64,000 bases of DNA, taken from positions 158,694,102 through 158,758,101 of the forward strand of contig NC_091132.1 of the NCBI RefSeq assembly GCF_040183065.1, read 5' to 3'. The notes beneath the pieces are model-generated. The model was not told where the DNA came from. It worked only from the letters and a program-made list of their open reading frames with translations, and made no database searches. Source of the stretch: Periplaneta americana (taxonomy: Eukaryota > Arthropoda > Insecta > Blattodea > Blattidae). This document shows positions 19,345 through 31,671 of the stretch, piece after piece; the first letter of the stretch is position 1; each line of letters starts with the position of its first letter. A program made the translations under genes and the position numbers.

Positions 19345-20700
19345 ACTGACTAATCAAAATTTAGAAATCTTCTCACTATTCGTGAGCTACCACAAGGGAC
19401 AAAGAGTACTTAACCATATATGAAAGTTTACAAGTTCAGTTTACAAGTTCAGTGAACCATTAATTTTGTTTTGACAATGAAACTCCTACAAGTACATAGC
19501 TGCAAATACGGTGGAAATATACTTACTTTTAGAGAGGCAAGTGTTACAAAAAAGTAAAGAATGCTAATGAACTTGGTTTCATTTCGAATATAGGTGATGC
19601 TTCAGGAGAGCAATTGACCCTTTCAATGCAGCTAAAGTTAGAATCGGAATAATAGATGTAGGTATTCCAAGCCTCTTAAACACATCTTTCATGAAGAGAG
19701 TAGCGGTACCTCTTGCTCCAACCAGAAGTCCGATTACTTCAAGTTCTTCTAGCTGGTACTTTTGGAGGTAATATGGAATGGCAGGATTGTAGATATTCTT
19801 TTTTCCTTATCCACTTCTGCTGGCTGTTCCTCATTCGTCTCGAAACGCACAGTGGGATCAATTACGAATCCAGATCTTGTAGATTCCTTGAAAGCCATTA
19901 TATCAATGCGCCGTGTACTGGCAGTGACGGAGAGACCATGTACTGCTTCAAAGGTGTTGTAATCGCCATCTTTAAGGGCAGTGGCTATAATTGATCGTAC
20001 TTGGTGTTGTCTAGCGTTTCGCAGACCTTCGCCGTGCGGACAGGATCCCAGGACGTGTGCAAGAGTTTCAACCTCGTTGTGGCAATGCCTACAACGGTTG
20101 TCCTGAGATCTTCCCAGCACAGCACGTACTGCAGCAACATTTCCAACCATTTTAATGCCATCGTGCCATTCGCTGTTGGAGAGTCCTTCGTGTTTACAAA
20201 TCCATTTGTTGGCACTAGGATATTCTTTAAATAAAACTACGCCTTTCCCTTTCTGTTGATGACGACACCAAATATCAAATTCTCTGATCCTCAGAAGGTT
20301 ACGAATCTTTGTAGCATTTAAGAAATGTTCATTCTTATGAAATACGGCATCTTATGGAACAATGTTCAGAGATTGGGCACATCTAATGCTCTCCTCATGA
20401 ACCTGACGTGTTTGTATGATGTACCGGTATGGGTTTTGAGATTTGTGTAAACATCGAAGGGCATTAATTTGTTGTAATAGTGCTTCCCGTTTTGTTCGAA
20501 AAATTCCTAGTCCTTTGTACTTCCTGGGACTATAGACCATTGCATCAGGAATGTCTGTAGGCAGATTCAGTACCTCTTTCAGTGCACTTTTTATTAATTT
20601 GTCGACGTCATTCAAGAACTTTTTTGGTATACGTTCAGAAGGATGGTTTGAAATTGGTATATTAAGGAAGGAGAGATGGAGGTATTTAGGTGACAAAAGT
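19345..20700 (-). mobile_element. R2/R4-like LINE 3' half, unit 1 only
   Basis: Interrupts sequence continuous at about 57130-57180 in unit 2. Minus-strand frames encode the C-terminal part of a non-LTR element with a restriction-like endonuclease. The A-rich end lies on the left, as expected for a minus-strand insertion. 5'-truncated; at least two frame breaks. Confidence 0.75.
19749..20150 (-). pseudogene. LINE endonuclease domain (zinc knuckle plus RLE)
   Basis: 133 open codons. CRHCHNEVETLAHVLGSC is the CCHC knuckle (C-x2-C-x8-H-x4-C) that precedes the restriction-like endonuclease in R2-group elements. The endonuclease part shows STRRIDIMAF and GFVIDPTVRFE, the PD-x-D-type acidic motifs. 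An upstream piece (20352-20696), including YSPRKYKGLGIFRTKREALL, is the region just after the reverse transcriptase. Confidence 0.75.
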
Positions 20701-21419
20701 TTAATGTCTTATTACTTTTAAATTACAGTTTCAGTGAAACAAATTCTCATTGGACTAAACAGGTCCCAAGCAAGCCCATTTGCTGCTGAGTCTACATAAA
20801 CACAAATGCAGCATATGTTTTCTCTCCAACAATGCATTTATTCACAAGCGCAATGCGTTATCACGACATACCAGTACGGTACCCTTAAAAAAATTGTCCT
20901 AATTTATTTCAGACTATATACTGGGTATTGCTTATTGTCCTGATGCCTAAACATGAGATGTACCTAAATTGTGGCTTCCTTAGAGTCGCAAGACTGACTA
21001 CATCAAATGAAAATTACCATTTTTCGGTCGATTTTAGTAAATTCTACGTGTTTCCCCAAGGCAAATGAAGGGGATATGAATACACTTAGTCGGCAGAAAG
21101 CACCGTCAGCTAAACTAAAAAAATTACCGTTATTAATTTCAAACTCTTAGATTCGTTTTGTCATTAAAGAACAAAACTCAAATCACATGTCAATCCTGTG
21201 TATGCTATGGGGAGCTATCGAAGACTGACCTCGAGTTCTACTAAGAAGATGCAAGTTGAGTGAATGTGAGTGGAGAAAAGTAGGCCTATGTAGAGATTAC
21301 ATCGTTAATTATAGCTCTCCACCGACTTCTTCCCTTTTCAGCTGCATCTTGGGAATAAAAAATACACTCATAAAATTCAGATACATTGCACAGGTGAAAT
21401 AGTTATTCAGGCACTATAT

Positions 21420-22799
21420 CAGGGCTGGCCACCAAGAGCAAATTGAAGAGTTCAGAGCAGAGCCTTCTTCAGTTACAAGCCGGAGCCATACGTCGGCAAC
21501 ACTGTAATTAACTGTCAGCCGGAGGCCGAACCATACAGAACACGTGTCTGTGCTAATGCCGATTTTCAATGTAAATTAATGTTACAATATAAGTGTATCG
21601 ATGGAATTATGTTCGCGGTCGTAGTACCAAACGTTCATTATTGAGGTATTATAAACTAGCCTATGTGCGTGTTGGCAATAAAATCAAGACAATAAATGAA
21701 AAAAGAAATGGTTGCAGCCTTTGAAAATTTTTACGGTTAGTGATGATACAGTAAATATTAAATATTGTATTAACTACATTTTTATAGTTTTACTTGTGGT
21801 TTGTGATGTATCAGAATTCTAGCCAAATTGTTGGGTCTCGCCTGCTATATCAATAAAGTTGATTTTCAAGTTCATTGTAAACAGCTGTTTTGTGATCCCA
21901 TAAAATAAGTTACAGTTTTGAAGATTCGGAATGCTTGCTATACGTCAGAACTATCTATAACTTGTAGATGCATACATTCACTTTGTTGGTTTTCAAGGTT
22001 TATTTATTAATATTATTCCTTTTGTAATAAATTAGTTATAAACATGTTCTTTTCACTTCGTATTTACAGGATTTAAAGTTCACTAAGTTTACGCTAACTG
22101 GCACATAAATAATGGATAATGATGTGTTTTGTTACGTATGTTGAAGGTATTTTTCTTAATTTTTTTCATAGATCTTTATACTTGGCCTTGGCCTATTTAA
22201 AATTATATTTTAAAAAGTTTATAAGAAATAATGTAGGAAATATTTATTGAAAAGCACGACAGATCACATGGAATTAAAATGTAGGCCTATATGATATTAT
22301 AGACCTTTCACGTCAGAGGTGAAACAACATAAAGCGACAAAACATTGACAATTTAATAGCCACATAATGGTTAATTGATTTGAATAGGGTATTGCGAAAG
22401 TACGTCGTTATTTTATTTATTTTGATAGAAGTAACATTTCTGTAAGTATTTATTTTCCCTAGTCCCATCAATAGAAAACACGTATGATTTTAATATTTTT
22501 GAAGTTATAAGCGGCTGTATGCAAGTACTTAGGCGGTATTGTGAAATTCAAATAAAATATCATTTCGGATTCCGTAATAAATTACGTACATCAATACGCT
22601 GAATCTTGATCATATGCACTTAGTTTTGTATCAATTAATGTCGAAAATGTACATGTGACAACGAAATCAAAGCACTAAAACGTCAAACGTCATGCCTTTA
22701 TTTCGCCTCCGCCCGCCTCCACTCTGTGTTGCCAAACTTACCCATGCTCTGACTTGTAACTAAAGAAGGCTCTGGTTCAGAGCCATAGTGGGTCAAGCA
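21420..22799. mobile_element. hAT-like non-autonomous element, unit 1 only
   Basis: Left end CAGGGCTGGCCACC. Long imperfect inverted ends: AGAGCCTTCTTCAGTTACAA near 21462 has its reverse complement near 22755, and the pairing continues inward through GGCAACAC and GGAGGC. No coding sequence. No clean 8-bp target repeat, so the outer edges are approximate. Confidence 0.5.
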
Positions 22800-24129
22800 C
22801 CATTTATTAAAAACGGAGAAAGCAAGGGTTAAAGTTAAGTGAATGCCATAGTTTAATGAAGATTGACATATCATTTAGTTTTACTGTGTATACTTCATAT
22901 TATTATATGTTCCCATTTAACTATAGTAATAACTTCATTTTAACTCTTGTTTTTTACGGTTTTAGTAAAGCGCTGGGCCCACTATGATTTTGAACCCTTC
23001 AATTCTACTCTCTCACGGGAAACCATATGACTTCTCTTCAACCCCAATCTTCCCCGCCAAACACTGATTAGAATTCTTGCCAGAGAATTATAAACGGATT
23101 CCCGTACAGTCTAAGATCGAAATAAAGAATGTCATGGCAAATATATCGATTTCAATGCCTCCAATCGCGGTGATATTGAAGGTATAATGATATGGATGAT
23201 GCAGAGCTTAATTTATTTCAGTTCAACAGTATGAAGAGCTTTATAATTTATGACATTAGAATTATAGCTATGTAAAATGGAGAAAGAACATTATGGGAGA
23301 AGATTGGGAAAATACTAAATTAACCAGGTATGTCCTTCATAGTTTAAGTTACAGATTTATTCATTTTATTTCCAGGATCAGTAAAAACCACTATCTTAAA
23401 ATAATGCTCTCTAGCTGCAAATTACAACACTATTTGAACAATTGGGAAATGTGGACAAGTGAGAGATATTATAATAAAAATCAGAACACAACGAATTTTT
23501 TCCGGTAAATAACCGACTAACATAAATCAATTGTCAGGGTAGCGCCGTGCAGGATGGATGTCACCTGTGTTGAACAATGTCCTTTTATCAAAATCAGAAT
23601 CACATCGTTGCATATTAGAAAGAAACCATCTTTTATTTGACAAAATAAATGTATGCACTGAAAAGTACAATGTTTCGTTTAAAATTTGGTATATAATAAA
23701 TTTAATGTTACATGCAATGAAAGTGTGAAATTATAATTTTACAAATATGCTACAACTGTTTGATTGCGTACTATGCATGGTAAAGAAACAAAGTTTTCTG
23801 TTGGTGTTAGTACATATTTGAGAGGTGTCAACACACAAATAATTATAATTATTATCATAAAAGATTTACATGAAAATTCTAGTTCAACAGACATCGAGAT
23901 TACCAAACCTATTCTGAATGTCCCATAAAATATTTTTATTATCGTTTTTGGAAAGACCTATTTAAATTAATGTGAAGTCTGCGCTTATTGTATTGCATAA
24001 AACTTCTCTATATGTGGCCTTATGATTGACAGGCAAACACGTAAATCATCTTCAAGATGCAGCAGTCTGTTACTTTGTTTAGAGTTCACTATTTTCATGG
24101 TAGAAAATGCTGATTGACGTAAGTATGAC

Positions 24130-25263
24130 CACAGTCTACTATATACAGTCGCGAAGCTCAATATGTAGTAGAAATGGAAACATGGGTAGTTGCCCACCAC
24201 TAGGATCGCTACTATCGCCTCATCATCACAGATCTCTTCTAGTAGATGACAAAAATATGTTACACTTTCGTTGTCGTGTTCTTTTGGAAAAATTAACACC
24301 TTCCTTCCATTATTGAAATATTAAATGGATAAAGTTCATTTATTATTTTAATGAAGTATATTAAATTCCACCATAAACTCGAAGATACCTGCAAGAAATA
24401 GGTTAATATTATTTTTGTTTGTGCAAAACGAACTGAAATTTACTATAATCGTTTCACTCATTCAAGATTATAGCGATAATGAACTATGAAACCAATAAAT
24501 ATTAATTTGCATTTCCCTTTACAACAATAATATAATAACAGTAATAATGGAAATATGAATTAATGGGAGTAACTTTACGTGTACCGGTACTTGTAGTGTA
24601 GGCTTACGTAGTTAATGAAGTGGGATGAGGTTAAGCAATAATAATCACACCAGAAATGGAAATAAAACGTGATCAATAAAATTTATTGTAACAGACTTAC
24701 TTTTTCTACGTCTCTAGTAAAGTAACAAATAACAATAACAAAATTAAAAACTATAATTAAAAACATACCCTTTGAAAAAAAAAAAGTAGGCCTAAGTTGT
24801 CTGAAAATGTACAATTATTCAAGGAATCAGCTGATACAAACGTAGAATTAGTGCAAAGCTTTTGTTTCTCAGACATCAAATAAAGTCGGAACTGCATTCC
24901 AGATTAATTTATTTTTGTTTTCATTCATAAATTGTGTGTTTTTGAAATGAAGAGAGCAGAACTTTATATTATTATAAAGACATGCTTCATTCTTTGTCAT
25001 TAGATCTTCCCTCCTGCTGTTTATTAACCACTTTTTGCATCTAGAAGTAAAATAAGATATAGATGTTAGGATTTTTCTTCACAAGCATCAATGCGAAATA
25101 CGCAACGACCTAGCACTCGATGGAAATACGACTCAGTCCACTCTAAATCCAAAGTCGACCGTGGACAGTCTATTGTTTCTAGTTGCTAACCGCTTGGAGC
25201 GTTTTATCGCGATATTTGCAAAAAATCACCTCAAGCTTCGCGACTGTATAATAATAGACTGTG
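24130..25263. mobile_element. Unassigned DNA transposon, CACAGTCTACTA ends, copy in unit 1
   Basis: 1134 bp with inverted ends CACAGTCTACTATATACAGT and, inverted from the right, CACAGTCTATTATTATACAG, both followed by CGCGAAGCT. Flanks GTATGAC and GTATGAT (7 bp, one change); the empty site AGTATGACGTTGAAAAC is at 59697-59713. The minus strand near the left end reads FPKEHDNESVTYFCHLLEEI. The 7-bp target does not fit the commonest superfamilies. Confidence 0.75.
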
Positions 25264-25329
25264 GTATGATGTTGAAAACGGCGGCAGTTCTAAATGTCAT
25301 TTTAGTTTATTCGGCATCATCGACTGATT

Positions 25330-25560
25330 TGACAAAATAATACCGCATATATAACACTCGAGGTTTTGTTTATATTCATCTCCACGCCACGTAAAACCAT
25401 ATTGCAGTATTCATCACTATAATATTTACGAAACGCATTCCTTTCTTTTGCGAAACCTCAAGGGAACTTTCGCTCACATTATTTGAATTAGCACCGCTGT
25501 CATCTAACCTAGAACTTAATTCACATTGAGTTTTTTAATTAAAAATTTGTCCATAAAGAC
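25330..25560 (-). pseudogene. hAT/ZBED transposase N-terminal remnant at the end of unit 1
   Basis: Decayed copy of the sequence open at 59721-59984 (begins MDKFLIKK). Several frame breaks. It sits just before the unit junction in both units 1 and 2. Confidence 0.5.
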
Positions 25561-25869
25561 CTAAATAAAGCACATTTGATCAAATAATCGCATTATCATC
25601 CGCTCACACGTATACTCTGAAACTGACCAATATGTTCTAACGATTCTAGACTCTGTTTATTACTAAGTGGGAAGGGTAAACGAATTACAAAGTATTGTTA
25701 GAGGTGTTCACTTTCATTAGAAATATCGCCACGTAGAAAAATTAAACTGAGCATTGTTCTAGGTCTTCACGTTTCATTCGTAAAGTCTGTCTCAAAATAA
25801 AAGGTACCATATCAAAGACTTCGTTGTAAATAAAAAATGCATTGTAAAGAGACTTATGGGACGGCATAA

Positions 25870-26482
25870 TAGTACATTATGCAACGAGCCTATAATGGTA
25901 GTCATTAAGACGCAAGTATGATTGTTTATGAAACGAGCGCAAGCGAGTTTAATAATCTTCATACGAGCGTCTTAATTACCATTATAGGCAAGTTTCATAC
26001 GACTTTTTATGCTCGACCATATTTCTAACTTGAAAGTATTGAAAATTAGGTCTTTTTATGGTTATGTGCGAACTGACCTGAATTGTGAGATGTGCGTAGA
26101 CGCGAAAGTATTGATTTTTTCCGAGGCCGAATGTCATTGACCTTGGCACAGAATAGGAATGAACATTAGTCTGATATAACCTGGAAATTGATTTAGAATT
26201 GAAAAACGAGATGACAAATTGAATTTATTTGAATATTATTTACAATTAACTCTAATTATTATAGTAACACAACATAACCTACTGCGGCAGTATTGGATTT
26301 CCAGCCTCCGTGACTTTTCGCTAATAGCCTATCAATTGCATATCCGAGAATAATCAATATAACGGTACAAAGCTGACTTGTGATTGGCTGAAGACCTGTA
26401 CTTTAATGAGTAGGTGTACTTTAATTAAATGCATTAAAGGACTGCTACCAGGTGTATAATTACTACATTTCGGCATGGTCGA
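25870..26482. mobile_element. Hairpin-bearing insertion, unit 2 only
   Basis: About 613 bp absent from units 1 and 3, flanked by GCATAA on both sides. Contains inverted arms GCCTATAATGGTAGTCATTA and TAATTACCATTATAGGC around TTTATGAAACGAGCGCAAGC. No termini typical of a named superfamily and no coding sequence. Confidence 0.55.
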
Positions 26483-26575
26483 GCATAAAATATATTTTTC
26501 AATTCCAAAATTTCGCGACACACTCCATGGGACTGTGCGACACGCCGGATGGGAACCACTGTCTTAATGTCTACC

Positions 26576-26765
26576 ACTGTGGAGTAATGGTCAACACGTT
26601 TGGCTATGAAATCAACGAGCCCTGGTTCAAATCCTGGTTGGGGACTTTTCCCTCAAACAATTGAAGCAGAGTTCCCGGGTAATATTCGGCGTTCGATCTC
26701 GGACTTATTTCGCCATTACTAATTCATATAACTGCATCCATAGAAAAGCAAGGGTTAAGTTCACA
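26576..26765 (+). mobile_element. Degenerate tRNA-derived SINE (unit 2 copy)
   Basis: Orthologous to the copies at 1376 and 60958. Keeps the B-box-like GGTTCAAATCC. Part of the ancestral unit. Confidence 0.7.
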
Positions 26766-27896
26766 GTGCGGCGTGCTGTACTTTATAAGAGCGCAGAAAT
26801 TTGGCTACAAAATCATTCTCAAGAAAAAGAGTGGTAAGCGCAATAAGTCTCAGGCTGCAATGTAAGCCTTCGAGTCTCTCCTCCGTAAAATAGAAAAAGG
26901 GTCTATGGTGTATTAATTCATTATTTCTTTCGAATCTTTGGCAACAAACTCTGAACTAACGAAGTTTATAATACGAGCACATATAACTGAGGAACACTTT
27001 TACAAACTTTGCATTTATTTAGGAATGCACATGGTGATGTTGAGCTACGGGTCGACAGAGGGAGATTACGTACTGAAAGAACCCAGTTGTCAAGGCAATA
27101 CACAGGAGGAGAAGGTACCCTCTTGTTTGTTTCAGGGATGCTTTGTCAGCATGTGGCTGTGTATTCGTCGGTCAATAGGTGCGTTCTTTATGTAAATACT
27201 CTGCTAAATTTGTCTCTTCCCACTTTAAAATAAAATATCTGGCAAGAGATTACTAAAATTCCACCCGAGGAGCTTCTAAGCGTTAACAAGAAATTCCCTA
27301 TGCACATGCCACGAATATAAGGTTAAGTACCCAAATAAGAGACACTTCTCTTTAACTGATTATAAATGAGGATGGGAACAGACATTTTTAATCTGAATGA
27401 TTTCCAATACATACAGCATTTCGTCTACTTTTAGAATTGGCAATATAAATTTTAGTCAGTTTTTATCATAACTTTAAATTATATAAAAAAAAAGTGAAAC
27501 TGGCAAATATTGATGTTCTGAAAAGGAGTTCCAAATAAGAGATACGTGTGTTATTTAAGTTTATTTTTGAACATGGACAAACATTATCATCATTTGGCTG
27601 AAAATTGAAGCAATATATAACATTGTTAAGTCATATATAGATACTTTAATAAATTCAGGAACATTTTAAAATGGAAGAGGTCAGTGCAACAGAGGTCTAA
27701 CTCCTCTCAACAGAAATTCTGTTGTTATTTGACATTTTTCCAAGTGGAATTAAGATGGTTTACGAAAAGAACACAAAGTCGGTCAAATCGGACATGAATG
27801 TACTAATCTTATTTAGGCTACTATTGCTAACGTTAATATTTTGCTAGAGAAAAAAAAATTATAAAATATTAAATTTCAATCTCCATATTTTAATTT

Positions 27897-28290
27897 TCAG
27901 TTCATTGCACTTATTTTGCCGATCTCTTTAATTGACACAATTCTTATTTCGCTGAATTGAGCAATTTGGACAAACGGAAGGTTGATCATCAGTGCTGCAG
28001 TCTTCGTGTGCCCAACAATGACATTTTGAAAAATGAATCTATTTCTGCTCCCTGAGCCCCGGTGTCCTCTGAAAAAAAAATCAGTGCAAAACAAGCACTC
28101 TCCATCATCATAATTTTCTCCATATTCCGAGTCACTACAGTTAATTCCATTTCCACATCGGATTCTTCATCACTGGACGAACTCATGCAGCGCTTCTTGG
28201 ACTGAGTTTTTCTGTGATTTTTGTTGTTTTCCGAACAACTTCTTGCGTGCTCCGTCTTTTCTTTGATTTTCCTTATCTAAACTCTCTCTC
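27897..28290 (-). pseudogene. Pogo-like transposase, C-terminal tail
   Basis: Basic/Ser-rich stretch, then SSSSDEESDVEMEL, then a Cys-rich tail recoverable across frames as ECLFCTDFF ... KCHCWAHEDCS ... VCPNC, a PHD-like zinc tail seen on insect pogo-type transposases (family knowledge). At least two frame changes. No DDE motifs remain. Confidence 0.6.
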
Positions 28291-28619
28291 ATTTCTTTCT
28301 CTGATCAGAACTGATATTATGATAGCTCCTTTTCCTGCCCTGGATGACTTTACATGCAACTACACACTGGTTGAAACTTAAGGCTCTTGAGGTGGTGGTT
28401 GTTGCTGCTGCTGCAGCTGCTTCTGTAGGCATAACTATGGTATAGCCAAAGTCACCGTTTCTGGCGCGTTAAATAATGAGAACGTTGAGCGCGAGTAACT
28501 TATCTTTGCCATAGTCTGTGGACATTAAAGCTGACAACTGCGACTCGCAGATTGCTTACGTCACATCTGTTTAGGTGGTGATACCACTCTCAGTCGAAGT
28601 GGCAACAGGTGCCACTGAT

Positions 28620-28665
28620 CCTTGAGTACACTGACCAGTCAGTGGACTGGTCAGTGTACTCAAGG
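28620..28665. repeat. Perfect 21-bp hairpin
   Basis: CCTTGAGTACACTGACCAGT plus C, a 4-base loop AGTG, then its exact reverse complement. It lies within one arm of an imperfect tandem duplication (about 28530-28690 and 28715-28850) inside the pogo-like element. Confidence 0.9.
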
Positions 28666-30437
28666 ACACATCCCAGAAACGCAAAGTGCGAGTGTCTTGC
28701 CTTTGACGCAGTCAGTGGGCAACAAGACTGACAATTGTGTTTGGCAGATTGCGTAAGTGACGTGTTGGATGTTACCGTTCTCAGCTACACTGGCAACAAG
28801 TGCTCACTGACTCGCTTTTTACTCAAGAACACGCGCCACAAACGCTGGCACTGGCTGTAGTAGCGATATTAACACAGGTCCAACGAAATTTTTTAAATCA
28901 GGAATCACAATTAAATTTAATAGTTTTAATAATTACACAGGATTTTTATTTGAAATGTACAGAGAATAATTTACGAATTATGCACTTATGTTTTAATCCC
29001 TAAGTAAGGTAAATATTGTCGGACTAGCTGATTTTAATTGACTTTAGCTATTGATATTATTTTCATCTCAATTAATAATTAATTTTAGTCATCAATAATG
29101 ATAACTTAATCATTTAAATTAGTAATTTTGGTAATAAATAATTGAGGACAATGGATAATTAATGATTGACCTAATTCGTAATTAATTTTAATTAATAGTT
29201 CAACTAATCTTTCATAGGTTCTTATGTAGTTACTGGCAGACAAACTGACATGACTTTAAAGCATTAAAGCTTTTCGTACACTCTCAAAGGTGAGCATCAT
29301 AATAATACCAAATACGGGTTCTGAATAAGAGATACTATCTCTTAATAGGACCCCTAGGTATCTCTTATTAGGGAATGGAGTAAATAAAAATGAAATGACT
29401 ACCTAAGGTCATAAATTGCTATCTTCCTTATTAACAATCTAATTTATTATATGCAACATTTTGCTAGCAATTTTATAAAATTAATAATAAATTTGTTGTA
29501 GCTTACATTACCTGTTGTTCACTTCCTCAATAAAAACCAGTAAAAAGTTCATAATGTGAAATATCACTTTTTCTACTCTCAGCTTCGTTGTTACTTTCAA
29601 CCGAGGTTAGACAAATAACACGATGCCTTAGAAGCACAAACATTGAGTTACCATAGTTATCGAGAGATGACAAATTACACCGGAGAAGTTAACAAGGTAT
29701 TTCGTATTAGGGCACTGTCTCTCATTTGGGTACTTTACCTTACATACCTACGAGAGGCATCATTTTAGGGTCACTTCCCATTATTATTTCAAAATACAAA
29801 ATCATTTTATTCTTTCAGAAAATATATGAATACTAAATCAAAATACTAGGTTTACAAGAGGCGACCATTTCCACAACAAGAAGCCACGATCAGAAGGCAT
29901 CTGACTAAAAATGTCTCACTGTATTTCCGTATCAAAACTCTCAATTCTCCAAACAAAATTTACACACAAAAAGAGACATTTTAACTCTGGTTTACGTGTA
30001 AAGATAAATACCCTTTTCGCTTATCCTTACATGTGACACATTCCATAGTCTACACATTTCAAAGGACTTTCTCAAGTGGAAAGACACTTGTTTCTCCACA
30101 CAATTCAATACTCACAAACCACAGTTAACTAGTCTCACTCCTGAGAGTAAACGGCTGCAAAGTTACAGCAGAGGAGAATTTGAAAATCCGTTCACTAACA
30201 GGCCATTTGAACGGTCTCCTTGCCTATGGTGTACATGGACATAGTAGAGGTGTTCTGCTTGTGAAAAACACTGTCCACACACATCGCATTTGAATGAACT
30301 TAGTCTTCGTGAATTCTTAAATATTCATTTAAGTGCCTCAATTTGGAGTAAGAATTTCCACAAATCTCACATTTGAACGGCATTTCGCAAATATGATTGC
30401 TTAACTCTGCTGAATCCAAGAAAAACTTTCCACACAC

Positions 30438-31671
30438 CTAGCATTTCAATACCCTTTCGCCTGGGTGCATGCGTGCATGTTTGTTCATAATTGCCGAAGA
30501 TGTGAAACACTTTCCACACACGTCGCATTTGAATGACCTTTCGCCAATGTGATTGCGTACATGTCTGTATAAATTTGAGGAATCTGTGAAACATTTTCCA
30601 CATACCTCGCATTTGAATGGCCTTTCGCCTGTGTGAATGCCTACATGTTTCTTTAAGGATCCCAATTCTAAGAAAGACTTCCCACACAACTCACATTTGA
30701 AAGGCCTTTCGCCAGTATGAATACGAATATGTCTGATTAAAGTTTTCGAATCTACGAAACACTTTCCACACACCTCGCATTTGAATGGCAAGTCGCCTTT
30801 GTGCATGCGTGCATGTCTACTTATACCTGCCAAGGACGAGAAACATTTTCCACACACTTCGCATGTGAATGATGGTCTTTCGTCGCTGTGAATGTGTAAA
30901 TGTTTCTGTAATGTTCCGTGTAAGGGGAAGCACTTTCCACACACTTCGCATTTGAATGGCCTTTCGCCGCTGTGAGTGCGTACATGTCTCTGTAATGTTG
31001 CACGTAAAGGGAAGCACTTACCACACACTTCGCATTTGAATGGCCTTTCGCCCCTGTGAGTGCGTACATGACTATACAAAGTTGCATGTAAAGAGAAACA
31101 CTTTCCACACACTTCACATTTGAATGGCTTTTCGCCGCTGTGAGTACGTACATGACTGTCTAATGTTGATTGTGTAGAGAAACACTTCCCACATAACTTA
31201 CATTTTAATGGCCTTTCGCGTGTGTGTCTGGCTACATGTTGCTTTAAGTTCCCCGATTGTGAGAAACTTTTGCCACACACTTCGCATTTAAATGGTCTCT
31301 CGCCTGTGTGTATGCGTTTATGTGCGTGAAAATTTCCCCGATCAGAAAAACACTTTCCACATACGTCGCATTTGAATGGCCGTTCACCTGTGTGTATGCG
31401 TCCATGTGTGCGTAAATCCTTCGATGTAGAGAAACACTTCCCACAGACATCGCATTTGAATAACTTTCTTCTTGTGTCTATATGATAATGGAGTTTCATA
31501 GACCCCTGAATTCCAAAAACCTCGCTGCATATATTACACTTCATAGAATCACGGCTTACGTCTCTTATATTTGAACAGTCTGCTCCATTGCTACCAACCT
31601 GTGTCAATTTCTCTTTTTCAGGATGAATGCTGGCAAGTTCTTGTGACAGCCTATTAACATTATCCACAATG
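30438..31671 (-). CDS. Gene 2 exon 4: 13-finger array
   Basis: Reads from SIVDNVNRLSQELASIHPE into thirteen C2H2 fingers with TGERP/SGERP linkers and stops after MHPGERVLKC. Past the stop the same frame continues as VCGKFFLDSAELSNHICEMP and CEICGNSYSKLRHLNEY, i.e. a single-codon change truncates it. Linker variants HKGDLP, HSDERPS and HTRERP break the canonical pattern at fingers 9, 8 and 4. Confidence 0.85.

Larger units (their letters stand above)
1071..25670. repeat. Tandem array unit 1 (about 24.6 kb)
   Basis: First complete copy of a large head-to-tail unit. It opens with GTAAACGAATTACAAAGTAT, as do positions near 25676 and 60106. Colinear matches to unit 2 can be followed through the zinc-finger exon, the three upstream exons, the shared LINE at 14622/44556, the segment at 18472/52757, the segment at 20710/57175, and the right end at 23060/58655. 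Breaks in colinearity are mostly transposons present in one unit only. Confidence 0.85.
27320..29740 (-). mobile_element. Pogo-like DNA transposon remnant, unit 2 only
   Basis: 2421 bp at a TA target. Inverted ends AGGTTAAGTACCCAAATAAG and, inverted from the right, AGGTAAAGTACCCAAATGAG. The motif AATAAGAGA recurs near both ends (27335, 27532, 29322, and inverted near 29355). Only the tail of a transposase survives; the catalytic core is missing. Confidence 0.75.

Noticed and set aside
19345-20700. LTR retroelement or integrated virus remnants
   Set aside because: All reverse transcriptase pieces in the window have non-LTR features (FADD context, tails, RLE or RTE-like C-termini); no long terminal repeats, gag or envelope signals were seen.
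25675-26570. Reading units 1 and 2 as dispersed copies moved by a transposon
   Set aside because: No terminal repeats or target duplication bound the unit, and copies abut head to tail at 25671 and 60101.
29020-29215. AT-rich AATAATTAATT-rich tract as an origin or scaffold site
   Set aside because: Low-complexity interior of the pogo-like element; nothing specific supports a function.
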